Source: DASUBV01 sp035763085
GTDB lineage: Bacteria > Actinomycetota > Actinomycetes > Streptosporangiales > Streptosporangiaceae
Length of the DNA stretch: 13,752 nucleotides
Direction of reading: 5' to 3'
Assembly: GCA_035763085.1 (NCBI GenBank)
Contig: DASUBV010000025.1
Span: 1 to 13,752, forward strand
Position 1 is the first letter of the stretch. The number at the start of each line of letters is the position of its first letter. The position numbers were made by a program, and so were the translations under genes. Shown in pieces: positions 1 through 7,744 of this stretch. The notes under the pieces are model-generated. The model searched no databases. It was not told the DNA's origin and saw only the letters and a program-made list of their open reading frames with translations.

Positions 1-350
1 GCCTCGCGCAGCTGTCCGGCGGCGAGGTGCGGGTCCTGCACGTGCGAGAGCTGCAGCCGGTCGGCAAGTTCGCTGGCGCCATCGACACCGAGGACACCGA
101 GGAGGTGCAGCAGGCCGTTGACGCCGCGGTGGACCAGTTCAGCCGGGCCGGGATCAAGGCGCATGGCGAGATCCGGCGCACCTTGTACGGCTACGCCGCG
201 CGGGAGATCGTGAGCAGCGCCGCCGAGCATAAGGCCGGGGTCATCGTCATGGGCTCGAAGGGGCACGGCGACCTGGTGGGCCTGCTGCTGGGCAGCACGG
301 CGCACAAGGTCATTCACCTGGCCGACCGGCCGGTTCTGGTCGTCCGCTGA
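1..350 (+). CDS. Universal stress protein, C-terminal part (5' end outside window)
   Basis: The reading frame is already open at the left edge (first full codon at position 3) and gives about 115 residues ending at TGA 348-350, so the start lies outside the window. A GTG at 27 is not the start: the upstream in-frame residues LAQLSGGEVRVLHV look like the normal second beta-strand of a Usp domain. The C-terminus carries the ATP-binding Usp motif G-x2-G-x9-G-(S/T): GSKG, nine residues, then GST, followed by a HLADRPVLVVR ending. USP proteins are cytoplasmic ATP-binding stress/dormancy proteins. M. tuberculosis Rv2623 and Rv2005c, members of the DosR regulon, have two such domains in tandem, and whether this is a one- or two-domain protein cannot be seen. 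The family call is firm; the specific role is unknown. Confidence 0.93.
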   Translation, partial: LAQLSGGEVRVLHVRELQPVGKFAGAIDTEDTEEVQQAVDAAVDQFSRAGIKAHGEIRRTLYGYAAREIVSSAAEHKAGVIVMGSKGHGDLVGLLLGSTAHKVIHLADRPVLVVR

Positions 351-481
351 GACCCGGATCCCGCCCGGATCACCGGTCGCCGCATTCGCCGGGCGGCCTG
401 GCCGTATTCCGCTGAGCAGGCGCGGTGAGTCAGCCGGCCGAGCGCCCGACTCTATCGCCAGCGCCGCATCGCAGTCAGCGC

Positions 482-661
482 TTACCGCGCCACGCGGTCG
501 TCATCGGACGCCAGCCCGGCCTGGCGGGCCCGGGTGCGGCCGGCTGGCTGCCCGTCGGCGCTGACCACCACGACCGGGCAGTGCGCCCGGCGCAGGCATG
601 CTCGCACCACCGAGCCGATGGCGCGGCCGCCGAGCGGTGCCGCCGCTACATCGATCTTCCG
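482..661 (-). pseudogene. Decayed universal stress protein C-terminus
   Basis: Read on the minus strand, this frame runs from just after an in-frame TGA (662-664) to TAA (482-484). Its core reads PLGGRAIGSVVRACLRRAHC, then PVVVVSADG. The spacing of IGSVVRACLRRA-x-CPVVVV matches the last helix and strand of Usp domains, where GS follows the G-x9 phosphate loop and the protein ends in a CPVLVV strand. The N-terminal hundred or so residues are missing: other minus-strand frames between 665 and 900 show nothing Usp-like, and there is no start codon. I infer the tail of a second USP gene that lost its front, or a gene truncated by rearrangement. It faces away from the operon at 910. The resemblance rests on about 30 residues, so some doubt remains. 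Confidence 0.55.
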
Positions 662-812
662 TCAGCATTGCCGGGCCGGCAGCCGGGCGACAGGGCAGAA
701 CGTCATCCGCAAGGCGGACCGCCGGCCCTCCGGATGGCCCGCATGGCGCAGCCAGAACTTCTGGCCAGGCGACGTGCTGCCTGCCCTCCGGTGCTGCCGC
801 CTGGCCCGGTCA

Positions 813-826
813 GGGACGAAGGTCCC
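813..826. promoter_or_regulatory. DosR/DevR-type box upstream of the acetyl-phosphate operon
   Basis: The sequence is GGGAC-GAAG-GTCCC, a perfect 5-bp dyad with a 4-nt spacer. It matches the core of the M. tuberculosis DosR consensus (GGGAC-TWWA-GTCCC). It lies 84 nt before the ATG at 910 and outside any intact gene. The window encodes a DosR-like regulator with conserved DNA-contact residues, which makes a real operator likely. An imperfect GC-rich dyad (803-809 with 832-839, one bulged base) flanks it. No clear -10 hexamer could be picked out. Confidence 0.8.
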
Positions 827-909
827 GCCGTCCGGGGCCGCTGGCCTCGTGCCCCGGAATCGTGACCACAGCAGAATGAGGTCATGGGCATGACCGGAGG
901 TGACCGGCG

Positions 910-3618
910 ATGCATGTAGAAGCTCAGCGGCCTGCAGGGCCGCCGGCGTCGGCGCCGCGCGCGGGCGAGAGCGTCTACGCACTGCTGGCCGATGGCGGCA
1001 CGGTCGAGATCCGGGCGGCCGAGCAAGACGACGCCGAGGCTGTTCGCCAGATGCACGCCGCCTTGTCGCCCGGAAACCTGTACCTGCGCTTTTTCAGTCT
1101 CAGCCCGCACTCGGCCCAGCGGGAGGCTCAGCGCGTGTGCCGGGCACCTGATGCCCGCCACGGCGCGCTGCTGGCCTGGCTGGATGGCCGGCTCGCCGGC
1201 GTAGCCAGCTACGAGCTGGCCGGCGACGCCAGGACCGCTGAGATTGCCTTTGCGGTCCCCGACGACCTCCATCACCGGGGCATCGGCACGCTGCTGCTGG
1301 AGCACCTGGTGTCCCTGGCCAGGCGGCGCGGCCTGACCGCGTTCACCGCCACGACGCTGGCGGAGAACGCCGCGATGCTGCGGGTATTCTCCGACGCGGG
1401 CCTGCCGGTCCGGCGGAGCGTCGACGGCGGCGAGGTGCAGCTGACGTTTCCGCTGCCCGGTGACGACAGCGACCTGGCCCTGGAGACCTATCTCGACGCC
1501 GTGGCCAGCCGGGAGAGCCGGGCCGGCGTGGCCAGCCTCCAGCACCTGCTGCGACCGCGCTCGGTCGCGGTCATCGGCGCCGGCCGCGATCGCTCGTCGG
1601 TGGGCCGGGCCATCCTGCACAACATCGTGGCCGGGGGCTTCGGCGGGCTGGTCTACGCGGTGAACCTGCACGCGCACCGGATCGAGGGCGTGCCGTGCGC
1701 GGCGTCGGTCGCCGACTTGCCCGAGGTGCCGGAACTGGCCGTCATCGCCGTGCCGGCCGCGGCCGTCGCGCGGGTCGCGGCGGACTGCGGGACCGCGGGC
1801 GTCCGCGCCCTGATTGTCATTACCTCCGGCCTGGGCACCGCCGGCGCTGACCTGCTGGCGATCTGCCGACGGCACGGCATGCGGCTGGTCGGGCCGAACT
1901 GCCTGGGCATCATGGTGCCGGGCACCGGGCTCAACGCGACATTCGCCGCACATCCGGCGGCGCCCGGCGCGGCAGGCCTGGCCGTGCAGTCCGGCGGAGT
2001 CGGGATCGCCCTGCTGGAGCAGCTGTCCCGGCTGGGTGTCGGCGTCTCGTCGTTCGCCTCGATCGGCGACAAGTACGACGTATCCAGTAATGACCTGCTG
2101 ACGTGGTGGGAACAAGATGAGGCCACCCGGCTGGCCGTCCTGTACGTGGAGTCCTTCGGCAATCCGCGTAAGTTCGCCCGCACCGCGCGCCGGGTCGGCC
2201 GCCGGATGCCTGTCCTGACAGTCATCGGCGGGCGGTCGTCCGCGGGCCAGAGCGCCGCCGCGTCACACACGGCGGCGGCGGCCACGCCCCTGGTCACTCA
2301 GGAGGCGCTGTTCGGCCAGGCGGGCATCATCGCGACCCGGAGCCTGGGCGAGCTCATCGACGCGGCGGCGCTGCTGGCCTGTCAGCCGCTGCCGGCCGGC
2401 CCGCGGGTGGCGGTGCTGTCCAACGCGGGCGGGGCCGGCGTCCTGGCCGCCGACGCAGCCCAGGACAGCGGCCTGACCATGGCGGGACTCAGCCCCGATA
2501 CCCGGCGGCGGCTGCGCGCCCTGCTGCCCGCCGGGGCGGCCGTGGGCGGCCCGATCGATACCACCGCCGCAGTGACCAGCCCGGCGTTCCAGACGGCCCT
2601 GGAAATTGTCGCGGCCGACGACGGCGTTGACGCCGTCCTGGCCCTGGCGGTGCCCACCGCGCTCGGCGACCTGACCGCCGCGATCAGCGCGGCCGCAACG
2701 GGCAAGCCGGTCCTGGCGGTCCTGCTCGACCAGTCCGAGTCCGCCCGGCTGCTGCCGCGCGCCACCTCAGATGACCGCCTGCCCGCGTATGCCTACCCCG
2801 AGGCGGCCGCCCGGGCGCTCGGCCACGCCGCCCGCTACCGCGCCTGGCGGGACCGGCCGGGCAGCCGCGTCCCGGCGCTCAGCGGGGTGCGTACTCCGGA
2901 CGCCCGCCAGCTGACCGCCGCCTTCCTGTCCGCCAGCCCGGCAGGCGGCTGGCTGCCGGCCAGCCAGGTGGCCGAACTGCTGGCCTGCTATGAGATCCCG
3001 CTCGCGGCGACCGTGCGGGTGGCCAGCGAGGAGGAGGCGCTCCAGGCGGCTGCCCGGCTGGGCGGGCGCATCGTGCTGAAGGCCGAGGCGGCCGGGCTGA
3101 TCCACAAGAGCGAGGCCGGCGCGGTCAAGCTGGACCTGGCGACGCCGGAAGAGATTGCCGGCGGATACCGCGACCTGGCCGCCCGGTTCGGGCGGGACCT
3201 GCGCCGGGTGCTGGTGCAGCCGATGCTGGCCAGCGGCGTGGAGACGCTCGTCGGCGTGGTCCAGGAACCGGTCTTCGGCCCGCTGGTGGTGTTCGGCCTC
3301 GGCGGCGTGAGCACTGACGTGCTCGGCGACCGGTCCGCCCGGCTGGCCCCGCTGACCCGCGCCGACGCCGGTGACATGATCGCGGACCTGCGCGCCGCGC
3401 CGCTGCTGCTGGGTCACCGCGGTGCCCGGGCCGCCGACACCGGCGCGCTGGCCGACATCCTGCTGCGGGTGTCCCGCCTGGCCGACGACCTGCCGGAGGT
3501 GGCCGAGCTGGATCTCAACCCGGTTATCGCGCGCCCGGACGGGGCCTGCGCGGTCGATGCCCGGGTACGTCTTAGTGCGACCGAGCACCGCGACCCGTTC
3601 CTGCGCCGGCTGCGCTGA
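910..3618 (+). CDS. GNAT acetyltransferase fused to ADP-forming acyl-CoA synthetase (Pat-like)
   Basis: 902 residues in the order GNAT domain, CoA-binding Rossmann domain, succinyl-CoA-ligase-like domain, ATP-grasp. The GNAT part (about 30-185) has the acetyl-CoA loop RGIG at 123-126. The CoA-binding domain begins near residue 213 (RPRSVAVIGAG). The ligase domain (about 350-495) keeps the SHT motif, whose His453 matches the phospho-histidine of ADP-forming acetyl-CoA synthetases. The ATP-grasp domain (about 688-900) has HKSEAGAV near 732 and ends with AELDLNPVI. Two roles are possible: acetate + ATP + CoA to acetyl-CoA + ADP + Pi (reversible), or lysine acetylation of metabolic enzymes as in bacterial Pat proteins. 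The GNAT domain is N-terminal here, whereas in E. coli PatZ (YfiQ) it is C-terminal. The start is supported by GGAGG at 896-900. It is the first gene of the operon, 17 nt before phosphoketolase, and likely controlled by the box at 813. Confidence 0.9.
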   Translation: MHVEAQRPAGPPASAPRAGESVYALLADGGTVEIRAAEQDDAEAVRQMHAALSPGNLYLRFFSLSPHSAQREAQRVCRAPDARHGALLAWLDGRLAGVASYELAGDARTAEIAFAVPDDLHHRGIGTLLLEHLVSLARRRGLTAFTATTLAENAAMLRVFSDAGLPVRRSVDGGEVQLTFPLPGDDSDLALETYLDAVASRESRAGVASLQHLLRPRSVAVIGAGRDRSSVGRAILHNIVAGGFGGLVYAVNLHAHRIEGVPCAASVADLPEVPELAVIAVPAAAVARVAADCGTAGVRALIVITSGLGTAGADLLAICRRHGMRLVGPNCLGIMVPGTGLNATFAAHPAAPGAAGLAVQSGGVGIALLEQLSRLGVGVSSFASIGDKYDVSSNDLLTWWEQDEATRLAVLYVESFGNPRKFARTARRVGRRMPVLTVIGGRSSAGQSAAASHTAAAATPLVTQEALFGQAGIIATRSLGELIDAAALLACQPLPAGPRVAVLSNAGGAGVLAADAAQDSGLTMAGLSPDTRRRLRALLPAGAAVGGPIDTTAAVTSPAFQTALEIVAADDGVDAVLALAVPTALGDLTAAISAAATGKPVLAVLLDQSESARLLPRATSDDRLPAYAYPEAAARALGHAARYRAWRDRPGSRVPALSGVRTPDARQLTAAFLSASPAGGWLPASQVAELLACYEIPLAATVRVASEEEALQAAARLGGRIVLKAEAAGLIHKSEAGAVKLDLATPEEIAGGYRDLAARFGRDLRRVLVQPMLASGVETLVGVVQEPVFGPLVVFGLGGVSTDVLGDRSARLAPLTRADAGDMIADLRAAPLLLGHRGARAADTGALADILLRVSRLADDLPEVAELDLNPVIARPDGACAVDARVRLSATEHRDPFLRRLR

Positions 3619-3635
3619 CCACAGGGGACTTGCTC

Positions 3636-6089
3636 ATGACGCACACCACGATCCCGCCGATGGCGATCCCGGCGTCAACGGCGTCCGCCGAGCCGCTGGC
3701 CGAGGCCGACCTGCGCACCCTGGACCGCTACTGGCGGGCGGCCAACTACCTGGCCGTCGGCCAGATCTACCTGATGGCCAACCCGCTGCTGAGCGAGCCG
3801 CTGCGGCCCGGGCACGTGAAACCGCGACTGCTGGGCCACTGGGGCACGAGCCCGGGCCTGAACCTGATCTGGGCCCATCTCAACCGCGCGATCCAGGTGC
3901 ACGACCAGGCCATGATGTACGTGATCGGCCCCGGCCACGGCGGCCCGGCGGCACTGGCCAACAGCTGGCTCGAGGGCACCTATAGCGAGATTTACCCAAG
4001 TGTCGGGCAGGATGGCGCTGGCATGAGGCGGCTGTTCCGGCAGTTCTCGTTTCCCGGCGGCGTGCCCAGCCATGTGGCTCCGGAGACGCCCGGATCGATC
4101 CACGAGGGCGGCGAGCTCGGCTACTCGCTGTCGCACGCGCACGGCGCGGCCTTCGACAACCCCCATCTCATCGTGGCCTGCGTCGTGGGCGACGGCGAGG
4201 CCGAGACCGGACCGCTGGCCACCAGCTGGCACGCGCACCGGTTCCTCAACCCGGCCACCGACGGAGCCGTGCTGCCGATCCTGCACCTCAACGGCTGGAA
4301 GATCGCCAACCCGGCCATCATGGCCCGGCTGCCAGGCGATCAGCTGGATGCGCTGCTGCGCGGCTACGGGTACGAGCCCGTGTACGTGACCGGCGATTAT
4401 CCGCCGGCCGTGCACCAGGAGATGGCCGCCGCGGTTGATCGCAGCATCAGGCAGATCCACGCCATCCAGGCGGCTGCCCGGACCGGTGCCGGGGCCGCAG
4501 CCGCCGGCGGGGATCAGGCCGGCTCGCCCCGCTGGCCGGTGATCGTGCTGCGCACCCCGAAGGGCTGGACCGGCCCGGCCGAGGTGGACGGCCTGCCCGT
4601 GGAGGGAACCTGGCGGGCACACCAGGTGCCGCTGGCGGAGGTCCGCACCAACCCCGAGCACCTGCGCCAGCTGGAGCAGTGGCTCCGGTCCTACCGTCCC
4701 GAGGAGCTCTTCGACACCACTGGCCGCCCTTATCCTGACCTGCTCGGGTTCGTTCCGGCTGGAGACCGGCGCCTGGGCGCCAGCCCGCACGCCAATGGCG
4801 GTGTCCTGCTGCGCGACCTGGACCTGCCCGACTTCCGCGACTTTGCCGTCCCGGTCGCCGCGCCCGGTCAGAGCACGTCCGAGCCCACCCGGGTCCTGGG
4901 CGGCATGCTGCGCGAGGTGATGGCGCGCAGCGAGCCGCACCGCAACTTCCGGATCTTCGGTCCCGACGAGACCGAGTCCAACCGGCTCGGCGCCGTTCTC
5001 GACGTCACCGGCAAGGACTGGCAGGAGCGCATCATCGGCGTCGACCAGCACCTGTCCGCCGACGGGCGGGTCGTCGAGATGCTGTCGGAGCACACCTGCC
5101 AGGGCTGGCTGGAGGGCTACCTGCTGACCGGCCGGCACGGGCTGTTCTCCTGCTACGAGGCCTTCATCCACATCGTGGACTCCATGTTCAACCAGCACGC
5201 CAAGTGGCTGAAGGTCAGCCGCCAGCTGCCCTGGCGCCGTCCGGTCGCCTCGCTGAACTACCTGCTCACCTCGCATGTGTGGCGGCAGGACCACAACGGC
5301 TTCTCCCACCAGGACCCTGGCTTCATCGATCACGTCATGAACAAGAAGGCCGAGGTCATCCGGGTCTACCTGCCACCGGACGCCAATACCCTGCTGTCAG
5401 TCGCCGACCACTGCCTGCGCAGCCGGGACTACGTCAACGTCATCGTCTGCGGCAAGCAGCCCGCACCGGACTGGCTGGGCATGGACGCCGCCATCCTGCA
5501 CGCCGCCCGCGGCGCCGGCATCTGGGACTGGGCGAGCAGCGACGGCGACGGCGCCGAGCCCGACGTGGTGCTGGCCTGCGCCGGCGACATTCCGACGCTG
5601 GAGGTGCTCGCCGCCACCAGCATCCTGCGCGAGCACCTGCCGGACCTGCGGGTCCGGGTCGTCAACGTGGTGGACCTGATGCGGCTGCAGCCTGACTCCG
5701 AGCACCCGCACGGCATGAGCGACGCCGAGTTCGACGCCCTGTTCACTACCGGCCGGCCGGTGATCTTCGCGTATCACGGCTACCCGTGGCTGATTCACCG
5801 GCTCACCTACAGGCGGGCCGGGCACGACCAGTTCCACGTCCGCGGTTACCGGGAGGAAGGCACCACCACCACGCCCTTCGACATGGTCGTCATGAACGAC
5901 ATGGACCGGTTCCACCTGGTCATGGACGTCATCGACCGGGTGCCCGGCCTGGGCAACACTGCCGCGTGGCTGCGCCAGCAGATGGCCGACACCCGGCTGC
6001 GGCACCGGGCCTGGGTCCGCGAGCACGGCGAGGACCTGCCGGAGGTGGCGACCTGGTCCTGGCCATCGGCGAGCGGGGCCCGGCCATGA
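3636..6089 (+). CDS. xfp: Xylulose-5-phosphate/fructose-6-phosphate phosphoketolase
   Basis: 817 residues, the normal length for the family. This thiamine-diphosphate enzyme splits xylulose-5-P (or fructose-6-P) with phosphate into acetyl-phosphate and glyceraldehyde-3-P (or erythrose-4-P). Signature blocks are present: SFPGGVPSHVAPETPGSIHE, the ThDP-binding segment beginning GDGEAETG at 185-192 and ending in LHLNGWKIANP, then SHVWRQDHNGFSHQDPGF and GKQPAPDWL in the second half. I chose ATG 3636 over the in-frame TTG at 3630 because AGGGG at 3623-3627 sits 8 nt before it. The stop codon overlaps the acetate kinase start (ATGA), implying translational coupling with the enzyme that uses its product. 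No disrupted motif was seen. Family assignment is very secure; substrate preference cannot be read from sequence. Confidence 0.97.
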   Translation: MTHTTIPPMAIPASTASAEPLAEADLRTLDRYWRAANYLAVGQIYLMANPLLSEPLRPGHVKPRLLGHWGTSPGLNLIWAHLNRAIQVHDQAMMYVIGPGHGGPAALANSWLEGTYSEIYPSVGQDGAGMRRLFRQFSFPGGVPSHVAPETPGSIHEGGELGYSLSHAHGAAFDNPHLIVACVVGDGEAETGPLATSWHAHRFLNPATDGAVLPILHLNGWKIANPAIMARLPGDQLDALLRGYGYEPVYVTGDYPPAVHQEMAAAVDRSIRQIHAIQAAARTGAGAAAAGGDQAGSPRWPVIVLRTPKGWTGPAEVDGLPVEGTWRAHQVPLAEVRTNPEHLRQLEQWLRSYRPEELFDTTGRPYPDLLGFVPAGDRRLGASPHANGGVLLRDLDLPDFRDFAVPVAAPGQSTSEPTRVLGGMLREVMARSEPHRNFRIFGPDETESNRLGAVLDVTGKDWQERIIGVDQHLSADGRVVEMLSEHTCQGWLEGYLLTGRHGLFSCYEAFIHIVDSMFNQHAKWLKVSRQLPWRRPVASLNYLLTSHVWRQDHNGFSHQDPGFIDHVMNKKAEVIRVYLPPDANTLLSVADHCLRSRDYVNVIVCGKQPAPDWLGMDAAILHAARGAGIWDWASSDGDGAEPDVVLACAGDIPTLEVLAATSILREHLPDLRVRVVNVVDLMRLQPDSEHPHGMSDAEFDALFTTGRPVIFAYHGYPWLIHRLTYRRAGHDQFHVRGYREEGTTTTPFDMVVMNDMDRFHLVMDVIDRVPGLGNTAAWLRQQMADTRLRHRAWVREHGEDLPEVATWSWPSASGARP

Positions 6090-7192
6090 CCAGCGTCCTG
6101 GTCCTCAATGCCGGATCGAGCAGCCTCAAGGTGCGCGCGCTTGACGATGAGGACCACGTCACTGCCGTGCTGGACCTGGAGCACTGGGACGGCCGCCCGG
6201 ATCACGAGGAGCTGGAGAAGTTCCTGCAGGCGCAGGACGGCGTGGATGTCATCGGGCACCGTGTCGTGCACGGCGGCAGCAGGTTCAGCCGGGCTGCCGC
6301 GATCGACGAGGCGGTGATCAGCGCGATCGAGGACCTGGCCAGCCTGGCCCCGCTGCATCAGCGGCGCGCTCTGGATGGCATCCGGGCCGCCCGCGCGGCG
6401 CTGCCCGGCCGCCCCGCGTTCGCGTGCTTCGACACCGCCTTTCACGCCACCTTGCCGGCCGCGGCGGCGACGTTCGCGCTGCCGGGCGCCTGGACCGCCC
6501 GGTACGGCCTGCGCCGGTACGGATTCCACGGTCTGTCGCACGCCTACGCCGCCCGCCGCAGCGCTCAGCTGACCGGGCAGGATGCGAAACTGATGCGTGT
6601 CGTCACCTGCCATCTCGGAGCCGGGTCATCGCTCGCCGCGATCCAGAACGGCATCAGCGCGGACACCACCATGGGCTTCACCCCGCTGGACGGACTGGTC
6701 ATGGCGACCCGGCCGGGCAGCCTCGATCCTGGCCTGCTGATCTGGCTGCTGCAGCAGCACCGGCTCAGCCTGGCCGAGGTCGCGCACGGACTCGAGTATG
6801 AGGCGGGCCTGGCGGGCCTGGCCGGCGGCTCCGGCGACATGCGCGACATCCGGGCGGCCGCCGCCGCGGGCAGCGACAGCGCGCGGCTGGCCATCGAGGT
6901 CCATGCGCACCGGCTGCGCGCCGAGATCGCCGCGATGGCGGCCGCCATGGACGGGCTGGATGTGCTGGCCTTCACCGGCGGGGTCGGCGAGCACCAGCCG
7001 GAGGGAAGGGCCGAGGCCGCGGCCGGGCTGGGCTTCCTCGGCGTCGCCATCGACCCCGTGGCTAACGCCGCGGCCACCAGCGACGCCGATATCTCGGCCG
7101 CCGGCGCGGCGGTGCGCACCCTGGTGATCACCGCGCGGGAGGACCTGGAGATCGCCCGGCAGGTCCGGGCCGCCCTGAGGGAGTCGCCATGA
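6086..7192 (+). CDS. ackA: Acetate kinase
   Basis: 368 residues, somewhat shorter than the usual 390-410. The enzyme interconverts acetyl-phosphate + ADP and acetate + ATP in the cytoplasm. The first acetokinase signature is VLVLNAGSSSLK (residues 4-15). The second, CHLGAGSSLAAI, has Ala where Asn is common (HLGNG). Catalytic positions matching the Methanosarcina enzyme are present: Asp116 in FDTAFH, Arg209 in ATRPGS, Glu302 in FTGGVGE. The ATG overlaps the phosphoketolase stop as ATGA. The same frame is open about 300 nt further upstream, but that extension is a shadow of phosphoketolase and lacks the N-terminal signature. The next gene also begins in an ATGA overlap. With phosphoketolase upstream, the likely direction in vivo is ATP synthesis. 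A propionate/butyrate kinase activity cannot be excluded. Confidence 0.95.
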   Translation: MTSVLVLNAGSSSLKVRALDDEDHVTAVLDLEHWDGRPDHEELEKFLQAQDGVDVIGHRVVHGGSRFSRAAAIDEAVISAIEDLASLAPLHQRRALDGIRAARAALPGRPAFACFDTAFHATLPAAAATFALPGAWTARYGLRRYGFHGLSHAYAARRSAQLTGQDAKLMRVVTCHLGAGSSLAAIQNGISADTTMGFTPLDGLVMATRPGSLDPGLLIWLLQQHRLSLAEVAHGLEYEAGLAGLAGGSGDMRDIRAAAAAGSDSARLAIEVHAHRLRAEIAAMAAAMDGLDVLAFTGGVGEHQPEGRAEAAAGLGFLGVAIDPVANAAATSDADISAAGAAVRTLVITAREDLEIARQVRAALRESP

Positions 7193-7665
7193 CAGTGCAA
7201 GATCTGTCCCAGCTCCGGTCGCAGCCATTCCTGCGCGGCATGCCGCCCGATCAGCTGGCCGAGCTCGCGAGCCTGAGCCGGCACGTCATATTCCCGGCGG
7301 GGGAGCGGCTGTTCGAGGAGGGCGGGACGGCGGATACGTTCTGGATTATCGACGCAGGCCAGGTGACGCTCGACGCGAGCGTGCCGGGCCGGGGCCGGGT
7401 CACCATCGAGAGGCTCGGGCGCAATGACGTGGTGGGCCTGTCCTGGCTGACGCCGCCCTACCAGTGGCGGTACGGGGCGGTCACGGCGAGCGGGGTGCAG
7501 GCGTTTGCCTTTGATGCCCGCGCGGTGCGGGCGGCGTGCGCCGCCGACCCGGTGCTCGGGGCCGAGATCTACCGGCGGTTCTGCGCGGCGGTGGTCCACC
7601 GGCTGCAGGTCACGCGGGCCCGGCTGCTGGATGCCTGCAGTCACCCGGACGGGTTGTCGCGCTAG
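7189..7665 (+). CDS. Single-domain cyclic-nucleotide-binding-fold protein
   Basis: 158 residues comprising one cNMP-binding beta-barrel (about 14-125) plus a C-terminal helix, with no helix-turn-helix or enzymatic domain. Family features are the opening FLRGMPPDQLAELASLSRHV, the glycine turns FPAGERLFEEGGTADTFWII and AGQVTLDA, and the segment NDVVGLSWLTPPYQWRYGAV where the phosphate-binding cassette should be. That cassette normally has a Glu and an Arg contacting cAMP (FGE...RAA). Here the Glu position appears to be Gly-Leu and the Arg assignment is doubtful, so cAMP binding is uncertain. The start overlaps the ackA stop (ATGA), with GAGGGAG just upstream, making it the last gene of the operon. 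It may be a regulatory partner of the synthetase or kinase, since mycobacterial Pat (Rv0998) has a cNMP domain fused to its GNAT domain. That role is inference. Confidence 0.85.
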   Translation: MTVQDLSQLRSQPFLRGMPPDQLAELASLSRHVIFPAGERLFEEGGTADTFWIIDAGQVTLDASVPGRGRVTIERLGRNDVVGLSWLTPPYQWRYGAVTASGVQAFAFDARAVRAACAADPVLGAEIYRRFCAAVVHRLQVTRARLLDACSHPDGLSR

Positions 7666-7668
7666 CCT

Positions 7669-7720
7669 CAGCCCTGCGCACCCGCCTGCCGGGGACTATC
7701 GTCCCTAATACGCAGGGCTG
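7669..7720. repeat. 10-bp perfect inverted repeat enclosing a DosR-type box; possible operon terminator
   Basis: CAGCCCTGCG at 7669-7678 is the exact reverse complement of CGCAGGGCTG at 7711-7720. It begins 3 nt after the stop codon of the cNMP-fold gene. The 32 nt between the arms contain a smaller dyad at 7692-7705. As RNA this would be a 10-bp outer stem with a 13/5-nt internal loop and a 5-bp inner stem. It could end transcription of the upstream operon, or shape the DNA around the regulator-binding site. No U-tract follows, which is common for actinobacterial terminators. Confidence 0.6.
7692..7705. promoter_or_regulatory. DosR/DevR-type box upstream of the response-regulator gene
   Basis: GGGAC-TATC-GTCCC is a perfect 5-bp dyad with a 4-nt spacer, the same core and spacing as the M. 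tuberculosis DosR consensus, followed by TAA on the right flank. It lies 105 nt before the response-regulator ATG at 7811, in intergenic DNA. The natural reading is autoregulation by the DosR-like protein encoded immediately downstream. Confidence 0.82.
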
Positions 7721-7744
7721 CCAGACCGTAGGCTCGGGCGGGAT

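Larger units (their letters stand above)
351..909. other. Gene-poor stretch with a USP remnant and the operon promoter
   Basis: No intact gene is visible between the USP stop and the start at 910. Open frames here lack protein-family character and usable ribosome binding sites. The stretch holds a short decayed USP C-terminus on the minus strand (482-661) and a DosR-type palindrome (813-826) 84 nt before the next start codon. No convincing terminator was seen just after the USP gene. Confidence 0.6.

Noticed and set aside
425..865. Plus-strand frame in the gap after the USP gene
   Set aside because: No ribosome binding site, Pro/Arg/Ala-rich shadow composition, and it runs across the antisense USP remnant and the DosR-type box.
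703..2115. Minus-strand open frame opposite the GNAT-synthetase (470 codons)
   Set aside because: Same antisense-shadow pattern of GC-rich DNA; rich in Arg, Gln and Gly with no recognisable domain.
3625..3638. GGGAC half-site just before phosphoketolase
   Set aside because: The right half (TCATG) does not match GTCCC. The GGGGAC is explained as the Shine-Dalgarno region of the phosphoketolase gene.
3675..5333. Long minus-strand open frame (552 codons) opposite phosphoketolase
   Set aside because: A shadow of the codon bias of the plus-strand gene; its translation is low-complexity with no family signature, and phosphoketolase motifs on the other strand are decisive.
5786..6085. Upstream extension of the acetate kinase frame
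   Set aside because: It lies wholly inside phosphoketolase in another frame and has no family resemblance; the acetokinase N-terminal signature begins at ATG 6086.
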